A stretch of 64,000 bases of DNA, taken from Cryptomeria japonica. Its lineage: Eukaryota > Streptophyta > Pinopsida > Cupressales > Cupressaceae. The notes under the pieces are model-generated. The model did not search any database. It saw only the letters and a list, made by a program, of their open reading frames with translations, and had not been told where the DNA came from. The stretch covers positions 46,490,501-46,554,500 of the forward strand of contig NC_081414.1 of NCBI RefSeq assembly GCF_030272615.1, given 5' to 3'. Of this stretch, positions 11,411 to 22,920 are shown in pieces (within the stretch, counting starts at the first letter, position 1; every line of letters begins with the position of its first letter). Both the position numbers and the translations under genes were made by a program.

Positions 11411-13900
11411 CAATGTCGAAACGATGTTGTTTCAAAGAAAACGAAAAATTCTGCCCCGATGATACTTAGGGTCTAATGCCCCCTTGAAAGATTGTTTGTG
11501 GAATGTGAGATGAAAGATAGAAGAATGGTTAGTTGATTAGAGCTAGACATAAGTGATGTGAAGATGATATTGAGATAAAATATGAGAGAATGAACCTTTA
11601 TAATGGAATAGAACAATGTTAGATGATAGAAAATGATTAAGAAAGAGATGATGAGAGAAGAATCAGCAAACTAGCAATAAACAGATGAGATGAAATGAGA
11701 ATGTAATTGAGTTAATCACGAACCTGTGTCATTATTTATTGCGCAATATATTCATCACTGAGCCTTATTATTGAACAATGAAGCTTAGCACATCAGGGCA
11801 TAAGGGACCAACATGTAAAGATATCTCATTGAAGAAACAAACATGTAGCAGACAAGAAGAAAACAAAGAAAAAGATAATGCCCATCATGGCTCCTCTAGT
11901 CACTTGTGGACATCCTTGAGTAGCATAGGAACATAATCTATCGCCAAATGATAAAAGATAAAGACTGACCCAAACAAAATTCAGCAGCTATACTGACCTT
12001 GTGCCTTCGTTCTCAATTGCTTGATGTGATGGTTGATAATGTCTGATCTCAGAAAGTTGTGGACCCTGTTTAAGACTGGCCTGTCTGATTTTGAGTGTAT
12101 CCTCTTCTATTTAAGACAAGATAATGATTACTTGATATGGATATGTTTCAATTGATAAGACAGTTTGATCAGTTGATTGTAGATGTTTGACTGGATAGTT
12201 GTATCCTTTGTTAACTCCGTGCGAAGTGTTTGTTGGATATTTGCTAGGGTATTTGTTTCTCACAAGACATTTTATTGCAAGTTTTTTGATTGATTGATTT
12301 TTGATTTTTAGTTCTTTTCCAAGGGCTTTTTTGATGTTTTTGGATTATGTGGATAGATATTTGGATGTTTTTGATTGATTTTTTTAGGACATTTTGCAGA
12401 TGTTTTTTATTTTTGAAGGATTGTTTTGCAAATGTTTTTTATTTTTGAAGGATTGTTTTGCAAATGTTTTTGGATTTTATGGTTTTCATTGTTTTTGGAT
12501 TTTGAGTTTTTCACTATTTTTTGATTTTGAGTTTTTCAATGTTTTTGGATTTTTTCAGGACTTTATATGATTTTTAGGATTTTTTCAGTTATGTCCCCAG
12601 TGTGCAAACCTGTATGATATGATGATCTACATAATGCATGTGGAGACAATGAATATTTGACATGACCTATGTTAATGCAATATGCATGATGAAGATGCAT
12701 TTCCTATTTGAACAAGGTTGACTGTGTTTGTTTTAGAATTTGTAATACACTAATTGAAATGGAGGTGCAAAACATTTCATAGATAAGAAGTCAATCGATC
12801 CCTAAGGTCCCTTGGAACATCCAAATTAACACACTTAGTGACTAGGATTTACAAATGGAGATGCAAAAAACTTCCCCATTGGTTCTTGAAACTTTGATCT
12901 TCTTTTGACCATGTGTGTGCAAATGAGTTAATTCCCTCTTTTATATTCACTAAAGATCCTTAGCATCCTATATGACTAGCTACATGGATTATCCTAACTT
13001 CAAAAGCATCCTGAATAGAGCCTCGCTGCCAGCAAGCTTTTAGAGCTCCGATGAGGCTATAGGCTCTAATTTCTCAAATATTGCTCCATTGCCAGTAGGC
13101 ATCCATAGCCCTGATGGAGTTACTTGCATGTTCCCATAGTCAATCTTTTTATCGCATTTGTATACATGGTATTTCAGTTATATATCATTGCTCATTTTCC
13201 TTGAGATGGATATTTGGCATAGCTCTTTTTCTTTTTATTTTCTTGCCTCGACTTGTAAGTAATGAAACCTACTTCGGTGTGACAATTATAGCAGCACTAA
13301 AGTAGAATTTTAGAATTTTCACTAGTCATATGATCAACTAGGTGTCTAGAATGAATTAGAGATCTTCTTAATATGCTTGAGATATAGCAATTGATAGATT
13401 TTGGGTTAACAAGACTCAAATAGTGAAATCACTACCCAGCCATAAGTAAAGCGTCGTCATGGGGTAATGTTGAAAATGAATGACCTTAGGACCTCAAAGA
13501 CTTCATGTCCGAATATCTAAGAAAGAAGATGACCCTTGTTTCTCTTGAATGTAAACGAATGATAAACTTTAACAGTTGCCTTGTTTTATTGGTAATGCTA
13601 TATGAAAATGCAAAAACTTTGCGAATGCAACTTATGAATATGATGGTTCTTGGAAAGAAATTGTATGTGATGCAGTGTTTTGTATAAAATGATATGCAAT
13701 GCGGAAAGTAAAACCTAAACTAACCCAGCCCTTATATATAATATTGTTTAAGGTGCTTGTTGTTCATCGAGTCAGAGAGATTTGTGTAGGTAGTTCATTG
13801 GTCTTTGTTTAAAGAGTCGGATAAAGATGTGTTTTTCAATAGGATATAAGGACTCAACTGGGTGTACATGTTCAAAATCTCCAATGTTGATTTTATTAGT
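11411..13900 (-). other. LARD internal noncoding region
   Basis: No protein domain recognised on either strand. The part at about 12240-12590 is T-rich with imperfect repeats of the type TTTTTGGATTTTGAGTTTTTCA and TTGCAAATGTTTTT. The rest is ordinary AT-rich sequence with only short, featureless ORFs. Confidence 0.55.
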
Positions 13901-14652
13901 TTTTCGATTTTATGGATCATCGTAAGGAATTCTAGCTCTGGAACCCATGAATTCAGCTATAGCCTTATCAGTTTCAAATAAATCCAACTATTGTAGATTC
14001 TCTTGCCCCCAATCTATCAAGTGTGGGTGTATGAGACAAATTGGTTTTGAAGTTATGACATGAGTGGGTGTTATGCCTATTTTTATTGATCCACTTGAAG
14101 AGGATGATGAAACCAACCAAGTGTTGATCTTATTAGCTGGTGTTATGTTTGTGCATGAAGAAGAAGATGAAACAATTTGAGTGTTGATTTGATTAGTTGG
14201 TGTCATGCTTGTTTTTCTCACCACTTTGACATTTGATGATGGCACAAATACAATTGTTGACAAGTTACTCTATGTAGTATGATCTGGATTGATAATTTCA
14301 TTGATAAGGGGTTCATGAACAACTTGTGTAGAGGGATTGGGATCACGAGGAGAAATGGTAATTTCATTTGAGAGGAAATATGTGAAGAACATGGAGGATT
14401 ATGACATGGAGATGAAGGGATGGAGGGATATTGATAAAGATTTGGAGAAATAATGGGATCTTGTTTAGGACATGAAGGTAAAGGTATGCTTTGATCTTGT
14501 CTTGGAAAGCGATTATTAGGAAGGATAGAAGGGATGTCTTGATCTTGTTTAGGAGGTGGATGTTGGATAGGACTTGAAAGAACACTTTGTTCTTGAGATG
14601 GAAGGGTTTGATTATGAATGGAATAGAAAAGAGTGAGGGGATCATCATAAAA
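13900..14652 (-). pseudogene. LARD ORF, downstream part (beyond the Copia-B insertion)
   Basis: On the minus strand this continues the Q/N/P-rich ORF interrupted by Copia-B. Across the insertion point, with one TSD copy removed, the frame is preserved. The early part is rich in Pro, Gln, Asp and Ser, with repeated PKQDQ/PRQDQ-like words. After a frameshift near 14220-14290, a Ser-rich stretch leads to a block containing DLFETDKAIAEFMGSRARIP near 13950, after a TAG at about 13987. It is not similar to a known enzyme by eye. A gag-like structural protein is possible because of position, but I do not recognise a capsid motif. Confidence 0.5.
14648..14652. other. Left target-site duplication of Copia-B
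   Basis: TAAAA, identical to 22094-22098. Confidence 0.88.
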
Positions 14653-16175
14653 TGTTGGCATTTGTGCAGAGTATGTTGACATGATGATATTATGTTGTCA
14701 TTGATGTCAGTATGTTGAAGAGTGAACCGGCAATATGCTGGAGAGTGAACCGGTTAAGCAACTGGCAAAGTGAACTGGTATAATGTTGTGAACCGATATA
14801 TGTACAAAAGGTGAAGCGGTATGCTTGTTCAGGTGAACTGATATGATGAAATGTGAACCAGCATATGGAATGTTTTCTATTAAGGTTTAATATGGTATGA
14901 CTACTGGTTGGTATTCTTAGTCTCAAGGTTTCCAGTTGGAGTGTCTTGAGCCTGTGTGACTCAACCGATGACATTATGCAATGAGTTAGCATTATGATAG
15001 AGATCAAATCATGTTGCCACGTCAGCCTTGTGTGCGTGAAGGATCTTGCATGAAGGGGATTGATCCTATCTACCTCGAGAATGTGCGAAGTCTCTGCAAA
15101 CCGTAGAGAATGCGTGATGGGTTATCACCTCCAAGAAGCGATGAAGAACGCATGATGGAGAATGTCTTGAGATCTATTCAGGATAATTGTATTCAAATGC
15201 AAAGAGTTCAATGGTTAGGATTGAACCGACTAAAATTCTCAACCTAAGTGTTTAGGGTTTAGGCTTTATGCTACTGACCTATCTATTTCCTATAAGTTCG
15301 ATGTGGTGTTTCATGCTGAGGTTGTTGGCAAGTGTTGTGTTTGTATCTAAGTGCAGAGATACGTGATTCTTGCCAGACCAAATAAGAGATTTGATACCTG
15401 CAAAGTGTGTGTGCACAAGGAAGGAACTAAACTGGATTTGCATTGGCATTGTGTGCTATTCCCAGATTATTGTAATACTTGTTGATCTTTAACCACTTCA
15501 ACAGTTGGAAAATCCCTTAACATGGTAGCTTTAACCAGCTTGTTGTAAATCCTTTAACAAGGTGACTCAAAGCCATTGAGTTCTGAAAATTCTCTAATAA
15601 GGTAACCTCTAACAGGGTTTAACCCTTAACTGGGTATTCTAGCCATCCCTTAACTGGGTGATCCCTAACAGGATTGGTTTCTAACAGAACCTATTGTAAT
15701 AGTCTTTAACCAGACTAGGCTCCTAACAGAGCGGACTTCTAAAGAGTTCAAGAATAGCTTGTGGGTATTCACCCCCGCCATGGTTTTTCCCAGTTAGGTT
15801 TCCACGTGAAAATGTGTGTCATGTGTGATGCCTATTTCATGTGAAGTTTTGTTATTTCTTGTTTAGTGGTGAATCATGTTGATCTAGCCAGTTTTTATAT
15901 ATTTCTAATGGTAGATTACTTGTTTATGCACAAGGATAAAATGGAAATGAAGGTGTAAGTTGTGTGGAAAGACAAGTGTTTCCGGTTTATGTCTTTCACA
16001 ATTGCATTGTGTTTAACCGGTAGTAATTTTATTCAGATTGGTGTTAGTGATTGTCAGTCAAGTTCACTGTCTGAAGTCAAAACCAGTTAAGGAAAAGTTT
16101 TTGTGCATGTACTTATTCACCCCCCCCCCCCTCTCAGTACTAGTTTGGTACTCATTGTTCATCATTGAGTTATCA
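14653..16175 (+). repeat. 5' LTR of Copia-B
   Basis: 1523 bp, homologous throughout to 20570-22093. It contains several GAACCGG(T)-type motifs in its first 200 bp, a GTGGTTTTTCCC...GGTTTCCACGTG block near 15780-15815, and a poly-C run (TTCACCCCC...CTCTCAG) about 45 bp before its end. Confidence 0.92.
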
Positions 16176-16177
16176 AT

Positions 16178-16188
16178 TGGTTTCAAAG
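16178..16188 (+). other. Primer-binding site of Copia-B
   Basis: TGGTTTCAAAG lies two bases after the LTR end. It resembles the initiator-methionine tRNA complement TGGTATCAGAG with two mismatches. Confidence 0.7.
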
Positions 16189-16246
16189 TGCCCTCCAGGT
16201 CCTCTATGTTGTAATCTTAATTGCTTGAGGGAAAGATCCTTTTGTA

Positions 16247-16849
16247 ATGATGAAGAGGGAAGGTCCAAAGTTCAACAGAGACAAATTCAAAATATGGAAA
16301 GACAAAATGAAGATATACATCAGAGGCATGGGTGCTCAGCACTGGAACTATGTTGAAAATGCCTATGCTATTCCTATCAGTACTCTCACCAATGATCAAA
16401 AGAGAGAGATCCAGGAGAATGGGCAAGTCATGGAAGCCCTAATCAGTAGTTTATCTAACATTGAGTTTATTGATGTCCAGGATAAAGAAAATCCCAAAGA
16501 AGTATGGGATACTCTTGAGAATATCTATGGCAGTGATGAGCATGTAAAACAAGCTAAGGAAGAAAGCCTTAGAGGGAAGTTTGAAGACATGTGGATGGTT
16601 GAAGGTGAGACCATTCAACAATATGAAATAAGAATCAAGACTATTGTTGTAGACATCAAGAGTGCAGGAGGGAAAATGAAAGATTCTACTGTTATTACTA
16701 AAGTACTAAGGTCCTTATTACTGGTCTATGCAATAAGGGTTGCTGCTATCCAGGAGTTGAGGTCAATAGATAAGACTAAGGTATCCCTAAACTCCATCAT
16801 TGCAAAATTGATAGCCTATGAGCTAAATAGTTTTGATGGCAGTGTTTAA
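16247..16849 (+). pseudogene. Copia-B gag N-terminal and capsid region
   Basis: 200 residues in the polyprotein frame, beginning MMKREGPKFNRDKFKIWKDK, which is the usual FxxxxFxxWK-type start of plant Copia gag. The central block (EVWDTLENIYGS ... ESLRGKFEDMWMVEGETIQQ) matches the UBN2-type gag domain. It ends at TAA 16847-16849, after which the same frame continues for 26 codons to another stop (TAG 16928-16930) before reopening. Normal role: nucleocapsid shell formation in the cytoplasm. Confidence 0.85.
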
Positions 16850-16939
16850 AAGATTGAATCAGCTTTTAGAGCTTCTGTTGCACCATCCAGAAAAGGAAAA
16901 GAAGCAAGCACCAGTGGTGAACCAAGATAGAGCAAAGAA

Positions 16940-17656
16940 ATGGATGATGAGGAGATTCTAATGGAATTTGAAGCTCTTCTTGCCAAGAGACTTCCTAAGG
17001 GAACCGACAAATACAGAGGTAAGCTCCCTTTGAAATGCTTTTCTTGTAACCGGATAGGACACATTGCTATTAACTATTGTAATGGTGACAATAAGGACAA
17101 ACCAGAAAGGTTCAAGAAATTCAAAGGAGGAAACCGGAGAAACTATTTTGTAGAAGTTGATGAAGGTGTCACAGATGAGGAATCAGAAGATGAAGAAAAT
17201 GAAGATATTGTGTTTGTTGCAGTCAAAGAGGATGTGTCAGACAAGAAGGCTCTTGTCTCCTGCTTTGATAATTTCAATGAGTGGATTATTGATAGTGGTT
17301 TCTCTCACCATATGATTGGTGACCTGAGCAAGTTTATATCTCTGGAAGAGTATGATGGTGGTGTGGTTCGTTTTGGTAATGATACACCATGTATGGTCAA
17401 AGGCAGAGGGTCCATCTCTCTGAATGGAAAGAGTAGTGCTGACAATGTGAATTGGGTTGAAGGTCTCAGACACAACTTATTGAGTGTTGCCCAGCTGAAT
17501 GATAGTGGACTCACTGTAGAATTCAAAAATGGAGTGTGCAAAATCAAAGGAAAGAATGGTGAACTGATGGCCAACGGCATGCAGACCAAAGGTAACTTAT
17601 TTCAGCTAAATGTAAATATAAGTACATGTCTTATGGCTAAGTTTGATGATAGCTAG
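16940..17656 (+). pseudogene. Copia-B zinc knuckle and aspartic protease
   Basis: Begins with the acidic linker and RLPKGTDKYRGKLPLKC block also seen in Copia-A. The zinc knuckle reads CFSCNRIGHIAINYC: the last cysteine is displaced by one residue (His-5-Cys instead of His-4-Cys) because the expected position is a tyrosine. Metal binding is therefore probably impaired. The protease active site is EWIIDSGFSHHM, with Asp-Ser-Gly intact. It terminates at TAG 17654-17656, where Copia-A has tryptophan (SWLWHRR), consistent with TGG to TAG. Confidence 0.85.
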
Positions 17657-18577
17657 ATATGGCATAGGAGACTCTGCCATGTAAACTTTGATAACATAAT
17701 AAAGGCTAGTAAGATCAAGGCAGTTAGAGGACTGTCGATGCTGAGCAAACCAGAAAATCCTTTGTGCAGAGAGTGTCAACTAGGGAAAATGTCTTCCTCA
17801 ACCTTCAAAGGTAAATCTTTCACTACTGACAACTTACTTGATCTTGTGCATATTGATTTGTGTGGTCCTAAGAAAACTAGGAGTGTGCAAGGAGATAGGT
17901 ATTTTATCATTCTTACAGATGATTGCTCAAGAATAATGTGGGTCACATTCTTGAAGGATAAGTCTGAAGCCTTTGGAAAGTTCAAAGCTTTCAGAGCACT
18001 AGTAGAAAAGGAAAGTGGTAGGAGAATCAAATGCCTTAGAACTGATCAAGGAGGGGAATTCACTTCTAGTGAATTCAACAAATACTATGAAGAGAATGGC
18101 ATCAAGAGACAATTTTCTGCCCCTCGGACTCCACAACAGAATGGCATAGTAGAGAGAAACAACCGGATTGTGGTTGAAGCGGCTAGAACTATGTTGATCC
18201 AAGGAAAGGTCACTCACACCTTTTGGAGAAAAGCAGTGAGCACTATAGTCTACACAATGAACCGGGTACTCATTAAGAAAGGAAAGGATAAGACTCCTTA
18301 TGAGTACTGAACTGGTAAGACACTAGTGGTAAGCTACTTTAGAGTATTTGGTAGCAAATGTTATATCAAGAGGAGTGAACATCAGAGCAAGTTTGATGCA
18401 AAATGTGATGAGGGAATATTCCTAGGATATTCCACCAAAAGCAAAGCTCTCAAATGCTTCAACAATAGGACTCAGAGAATTGTTGAAAGCATCAATGTTA
18501 GAGTTGATGAAACCTTTGAGAAATCTGAGGAAACCGGTAGTGAGCAAGTAGGAGATAAATCGGTAGTAATCTTCTAG
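17657..18577 (+). pseudogene. Copia-B integrase
   Basis: Same frame as gag. The His-Cys zinc domain (WHRRLCHVNF ... CRECQLGK) is followed by a complete DDE core: Asp in HIDLCGP (17855-17857), Asp in LRTDQGGEF (18044-18046) and Glu in GIVERNNR (18152-18154), with 35 residues between the last two as in typical integrases. A TGA at 18308-18310 replaces the tryptophan found in Copia-A's YELWFG block. The frame continues through the C-terminal GYSTKSKALKCFN region to TAG 18575-18577. The catalytic triad survives, but the chain is truncated by stops at both ends. Confidence 0.87.
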
Positions 18578-19491
18578 GAACCGGTTGCAAAACAGCCAAG
18601 TACCAATAACAGTGCTCCTACACCAGTGGATGTTGATGTTGATGAAGATGAGGATGATGAAGAGAAGCAAGAGGAATCTGTTAAGAATATACCTAGGTAT
18701 GTAAAACTCAATCATGATCCAAAGCAGATTATAGGAGACAAAGATGCAGGAATTCTTACAAGAAGAAAGGTCAGATAAAACTCATGCATGATCTTTGAAT
18801 TTGAGCCTAAATCATTAAAAGAGGCATATAAAGATGAAGACTAGATCAAGGCTATGGAAGAAGAACTTGATCAAATAGAGAAAAATGGTACATGGTCTTT
18901 GGTACCCAGACTGAAGCATAAAAATGTCATTGGAACAAAATGGGTTTTCAGAAACAAGCTGAATAAGGATGGCACAGTGGTAAGGAACAAAGCTAGACTA
19001 GTATGTAAAGGATATGCCCAAGAAGAAGGAGATGACTATGGAGAAACCTTTGCTCTAGTAGCAAGATTGGAAGGAGTGCATATGCATCTTTTAAAGGATT
19101 CAAGGTATACCAAATGGATGTAAAATCTACATTTCTAAATGGAATACTTGAAGAGGAGGTATATATAGAGAAACCAAATGGGTTTGCCCTATCTGAGGAC
19201 AGTGACATGGTGTGCAGGCTACATAAAGCCTTCTATGGACTGAAGCAGGAACCTAGAGCATGGTATGAACACTTGCACTCCCATCTTGTGAAGATTGGAT
19301 TTGAAAGAACAAGTGAAGATAGCAATATCTACTTGAAATCAGAAGGAGATTGGATTCTGAACTGTGAAGTATTTGTTGATGACATAATCTTTGGTGGTGA
19401 TGACAAGATGAGTCATGAATTTGTTGATGAGATGAAAAAAGAGTTTGAAATGTCACTCATAGGGGAGATTAAGTTCTTCAATGGAATGTAG
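18578..19491 (+). pseudogene. Copia-B reverse transcriptase
   Basis: After an acidic linker and stops at 18776 (TAA) and 18842 (TAG), the reverse transcriptase begins with [29 protein letters not shown] and [11 protein letters not shown] short deletion around 19080-19090 removes a few codons and shifts the frame. The rest reads in frame 1: [33 protein letters not shown] and the catalytic FVDDIIFGG (19372-19398). It ends at TAG 19489-19491. Domain order and motifs are standard for Copia. The frameshift before the catalytic site inactivates it. Confidence 0.87.
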
Positions 19492-19500
19492 ATTCAACAA

Positions 19501-20325
19501 ATGAAAGATGGAATATTTATTACTCAATCCAAGTATGACAAAGAGGTGTTGAAGACCTTTGGCATGGAAGATAGCAAACCGGTTGGTACACCAATGGTGA
19601 CTGGTTGTAAACTATCAAAAAATGATGACTCAGCATTAGTAAATGAGAAGGATTACCGATCAATGATTGGTAAGTTGCATTATGTAGTGCATAGCAGACC
19701 AGACATTGCACATGCAGTGGGTATTACTACTCAATTTCAAAAAATCCCAAGAGAATCTCACCTGGTAGCAGTCAAGTGGATTCTTAGATATCTAAAGGGA
19801 ACTATTGACTATGGATTGTGGTATCCATACAATGATGATTTCAATCTGAAAGTGTTCACAGATGCTGATTGGGCTGGTAATGTGGATGACCAGAAGAGCA
19901 CAACTGGTGGTGCATTCTTTCTCGGTGGTAGACTGGTCTCATGGATGAGTAAAAAGCAGAGTTGTATCTCTCAATCTACAATAGAAGTGGAGTATGTTGC
20001 AGCTTTTATGAACTGCACCCAGAATATTTGGATGAAGTATGTATTGAATGGCTTCAAAGTTTATGTATCTGAACCGGTAAGTATATTTTGTGACAATACA
20101 AGTGCAATGAACATTTCCAAGAATCTGGTTTTACATGCTAGAACTAAGCACTTTGAACTCAAGTATCATTTTTTGAGGGAAAAGGTTCAGAACAAAGAAG
20201 TTGTATTGGAACATGTTTCCAGTAAGGAGCAGTTAGTAGACATATGCACCAAGCCTCTACCGAAGGCTACATTTACCTATTTGAGAGGTGAATTAGGGGT
20301 GATGCCTCTTCAAGAGGTAAACTAA
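19501..20325 (+). pseudogene. Copia-B reverse transcriptase end and RNase H
   Basis: 274 residues, open, in the same frame as the catalytic part of the reverse transcriptase. It includes SKPVGTPMVTGCKLSKND, the thumb region, RNase H motif FTDADWAGNVDDQKSTTGGA, a STIEVEYVA block with the conserved Glu, CDNTSAMNIS, and the terminal KTKH-like (RTKHFELKYHFLRE) and DICTKPLPK segments. It stops about 245 bp before the 3' LTR, which is the usual Copia arrangement. Confidence 0.88.
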
Positions 20326-20554
20326 AGTTTTGCACTCCACATCAGTCATACCTTACATTGATATATCATTTCAAGATTGATGTGTTGACTGATGCTACTC
20401 CTCAGGGGGAGAAACATAGTGTAACAAGATAGCTTTGACTCCACTTTGGCATTGTTGTCAAAGGGGGAGAAGATGTGAAGCAAAGAAGATATCTACAACA
20501 ATGGGGAGAAGATGTGATGCATAAAGAGAGATATCTTTGTATATTGCCATCAAT

Positions 20555-20569
20555 GCCAAAGGGGGAGAT
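20555..20569 (+). other. Polypurine tract of Copia-B
   Basis: CCAAAGGGGGAGAT directly before the 3' LTR start TGTTGG. A second AAAGGGGGAGAAG tract lies about 100 bp upstream (near 20459-20472). Confidence 0.82.
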
Positions 20570-22093
20570 TGTTGGTATTTGTGCAGAGTATGTTGACATG
20601 ATGATATTATGTTGTCATTGATGTCAATATGTTGAAGATTGAACCAACAATATGCTGGAGAGTGAACTGGTTAAGCAACTACCAGTTAAGCAACTGGAAA
20701 AGTGAACTAGTATATGTACAAAAGGTGAAGCAGTATGCTTGTTCAGGTGAACTGATATGATGAAATGTGAATCGGCATATGGAATGTTTTCTATTAAGGT
20801 TTAATATGGTATGACTACTAGTTGGTAGTCTTAGTCTTAGGGTTTCTAGTTGGAGTGTCTTGAGCCTATGTGACTCAACCGATGACATTATGCAATGAGT
20901 TAGCATTATGATAGAGATCAGATTGTGTTGCCATGTCAGCCTCATGCATGTGAAGGATCTTGCATGAAGGGGATTTATCCTATCTACCTCAGGAATGTGC
21001 AAAGTCTCTACAAACAGTGGAGAATGTGTGATGGGTTATCGCCTCCAAGAAGCAGTGAAGAACAAACAATGGAGAATATCTTGAGATCTATTCAAGACCG
21101 TTGTATTCAAATGCAAAGAGTTCAATGGTCAAGATTGAACCGACTAAAATTTTCAACCTAAGTGTTTAGGGTTTAGGGTTTATGCTACTGACCTATCTGT
21201 TTCCTATAAGGTTGATGTGGTGTTTCATGATGAGGTTGTTGACAAATGTTGTGTTTGTATCTAAGTGTAGAGATACGTGATTCTTGCCAAACCAAATAAG
21301 AGATTTGATACCTACAAAGTGTGTGTGCAAAAGGAAGGAACTAAATCGAATCTGCATTGGCATTGTGTGCTATTCCCAGATCATTGTAATACTTATTGAT
21401 CTTTAACCACTTCAATAGTTGGAAAATCCCTTAACAGGGTAGCTTTAACCAGCTTGTTGTAAATCCTTTAACAAGGTGACTCAAACCCATTGAGTTCTGA
21501 AAATCCTCTAATAAGGTAACCTCTAATAGGGTTTAACCCTTAACTGGGTATGCTAGCCATCCCTTAACTGGGTGATCCCTAATAGGATCGGTTTCTAACA
21601 GAACCTATTGTAACAGTCTTTAACTGGACTAGGCTCCTATCAGAGTGAACTTCTAAAGAGTTCAAGAATAGCTTGTGGGTATTCATCCCCACCGTGGTTT
21701 TTCCCAATTGGGTTTCCACATGAAAATGTGTGTGTCATGTGTGATGCCTCTTTCACGTGAAGTTTTGTTATTTCCTGTTTAGTGGCAAATCATGTTGATC
21801 TAGCAAGTTTTTATATATTTTTGATGGTAGATTACATGTTTATGCACAAGGATAAAATGGAAATGAAGGTGTAAGTTGTGTGGAAAGACAAGTTTTTTCT
21901 GGTTTATGTCTTTCACAGTTGCATTGTGTTTAACCGGTAGTAATTTGGTTCAGACCGATGTTAGTGATTGTCAAGTCAAGTTCACTGTCTGAAGTCAAAA
22001 CCAGTTAAGGAAAATTCTTTGTGCATGTACTGATTCACCCCCCCCCCCCTCTCAGTGCCGGTTTGGTACTCACTGTTCATCATTGAGTTATCA
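20570..22093 (+). repeat. 3' LTR of Copia-B
   Basis: 1524 bp, TG...CA ends, homologous to 14653-16175. A short duplication/substitution difference occurs near 20670-20700 (AAGCAACT appears twice here). Many differences from the 5' LTR are C/T or G/A, several of them at former CG sites. Confidence 0.92.
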
Positions 22094-22920
22094 TAAAATT
22101 CTTGGTCAGTGGGATCTTGATCAAAAATTGGGTAGGGTGGAAGTGGATGTTCTTGATCTTTATTTGTTTTAGGACTCATTTCTTATGATTTTGGATCATC
22201 CTCTTGACATGGAGAAGGATTTTGGAAACACATGGGAGATTGTTGGAATGTTTCAACATTTTGACTTGATTAAGAAGGATTTTGAATGAGATCCTCTGAA
22301 TCATGACATGAATTAGATTGGATTTGTATGATGGATAGCGATTGGGAGGTTGTGTTATTAGATAAAGATGGCATGGATTGGTCTTGCGTGACTTTAGGGG
22401 ATGTTGAAATGGTGGATAGATATGGTTGATTTGGGATTTGTTTGAAAGGGATTTGATTTTGGTTGAAAGGAGTATGATTTTGGGTGAAAGATGTTTGATT
22501 TTGGTTGAAAAAGGTTTGATTTTGGTTGAATGAATTTTGATTTGGACTTTGGTTTAAAGGGGTGTGATTTTGGTTGAACGAGGTTTGGATGTTGGGTTGA
22601 TATGAATTTTGATTTGGACTTTGGTTGAATGGGGTTTGATTTTGGTTGAACGAGGTTTGAATGTTGGGTTGATTTGAATTTTGATTTGGAATTTGGTTGA
22701 ATGGGGTTTGATTTTGGTTGAATGAGGTTTGAATGTTGAGTTGATATGAATTTTGATTTGGAATTTGGTTGAATGGGGTTTGATTTTGGTTGAAAGGAGT
22801 ACTTTGAATGTTGGGTTGGAGTGAATTTTGATTTGGACTTTGGTTGAATGGGGTTTGATTTTGGTTGAAAGAGGTTTGAATGTTGGGTTGATGTGATTGG
22901 TATGATTGATGTAGTGGGTT
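22094..22920 (-). pseudogene. LARD ORF, Q/N-rich repeat part
   Basis: On the minus strand a frame open from about 22920 encodes a Gln/Asn/Pro-rich protein with a 24-residue repeat (words such as NQNQTPFNQ and PNQNS). At the DNA level this is a 72-bp tandem repeat with one 75-bp unit. All length changes are multiples of three. The frame continues through DQEHPLPPYPIFDQDPTDQE to the Copia-B insertion. It contains two stops (TAA near 22272 and 22186). An 11-A homopolymer at about 22926-22935 marks a frameshift on its upstream side, and the neighbouring frame is open there to 23078. It could be a gag-like or accessory protein of the LARD. No catalytic motif is present. Confidence 0.5.
22440..22905. 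repeat. 72-bp minisatellite in the LARD ORF
   Basis: The words GGTTTGATTTTGGTTGAA and GATTTGGA(C/A)TTTGGTTGAA recur with a 72-bp period (GATTTGG at 22611, 22683, 22755, then 22830, which is 75 bp on). Flanking copies are degenerate. Confidence 0.85.

Larger units (their letters stand above)
14653..22093 (+). mobile_element. Copia-B: full-length, decayed Ty1/Copia retrotransposon
   Basis: A 7441-bp plus-strand element flanked by exact TAAAA target-site duplications. The LTRs are 1523 and 1524 bp, both beginning TGTTGG and ending GAGTTATCA. A primer-binding site and a polypurine tract are present. Gag, zinc knuckle, protease, integrase, reverse transcriptase and RNase H follow in Copia order. 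The single polyprotein frame is broken by seven nonsense codons, one frameshift near 19080 and a further nonsense codon at 19489. It inserted into the ORF of the LARD element in the opposite orientation. The two LTRs differ by many scattered substitutions and a few small indels, so the insertion is old, yet younger than the LARD. Confidence 0.93.
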
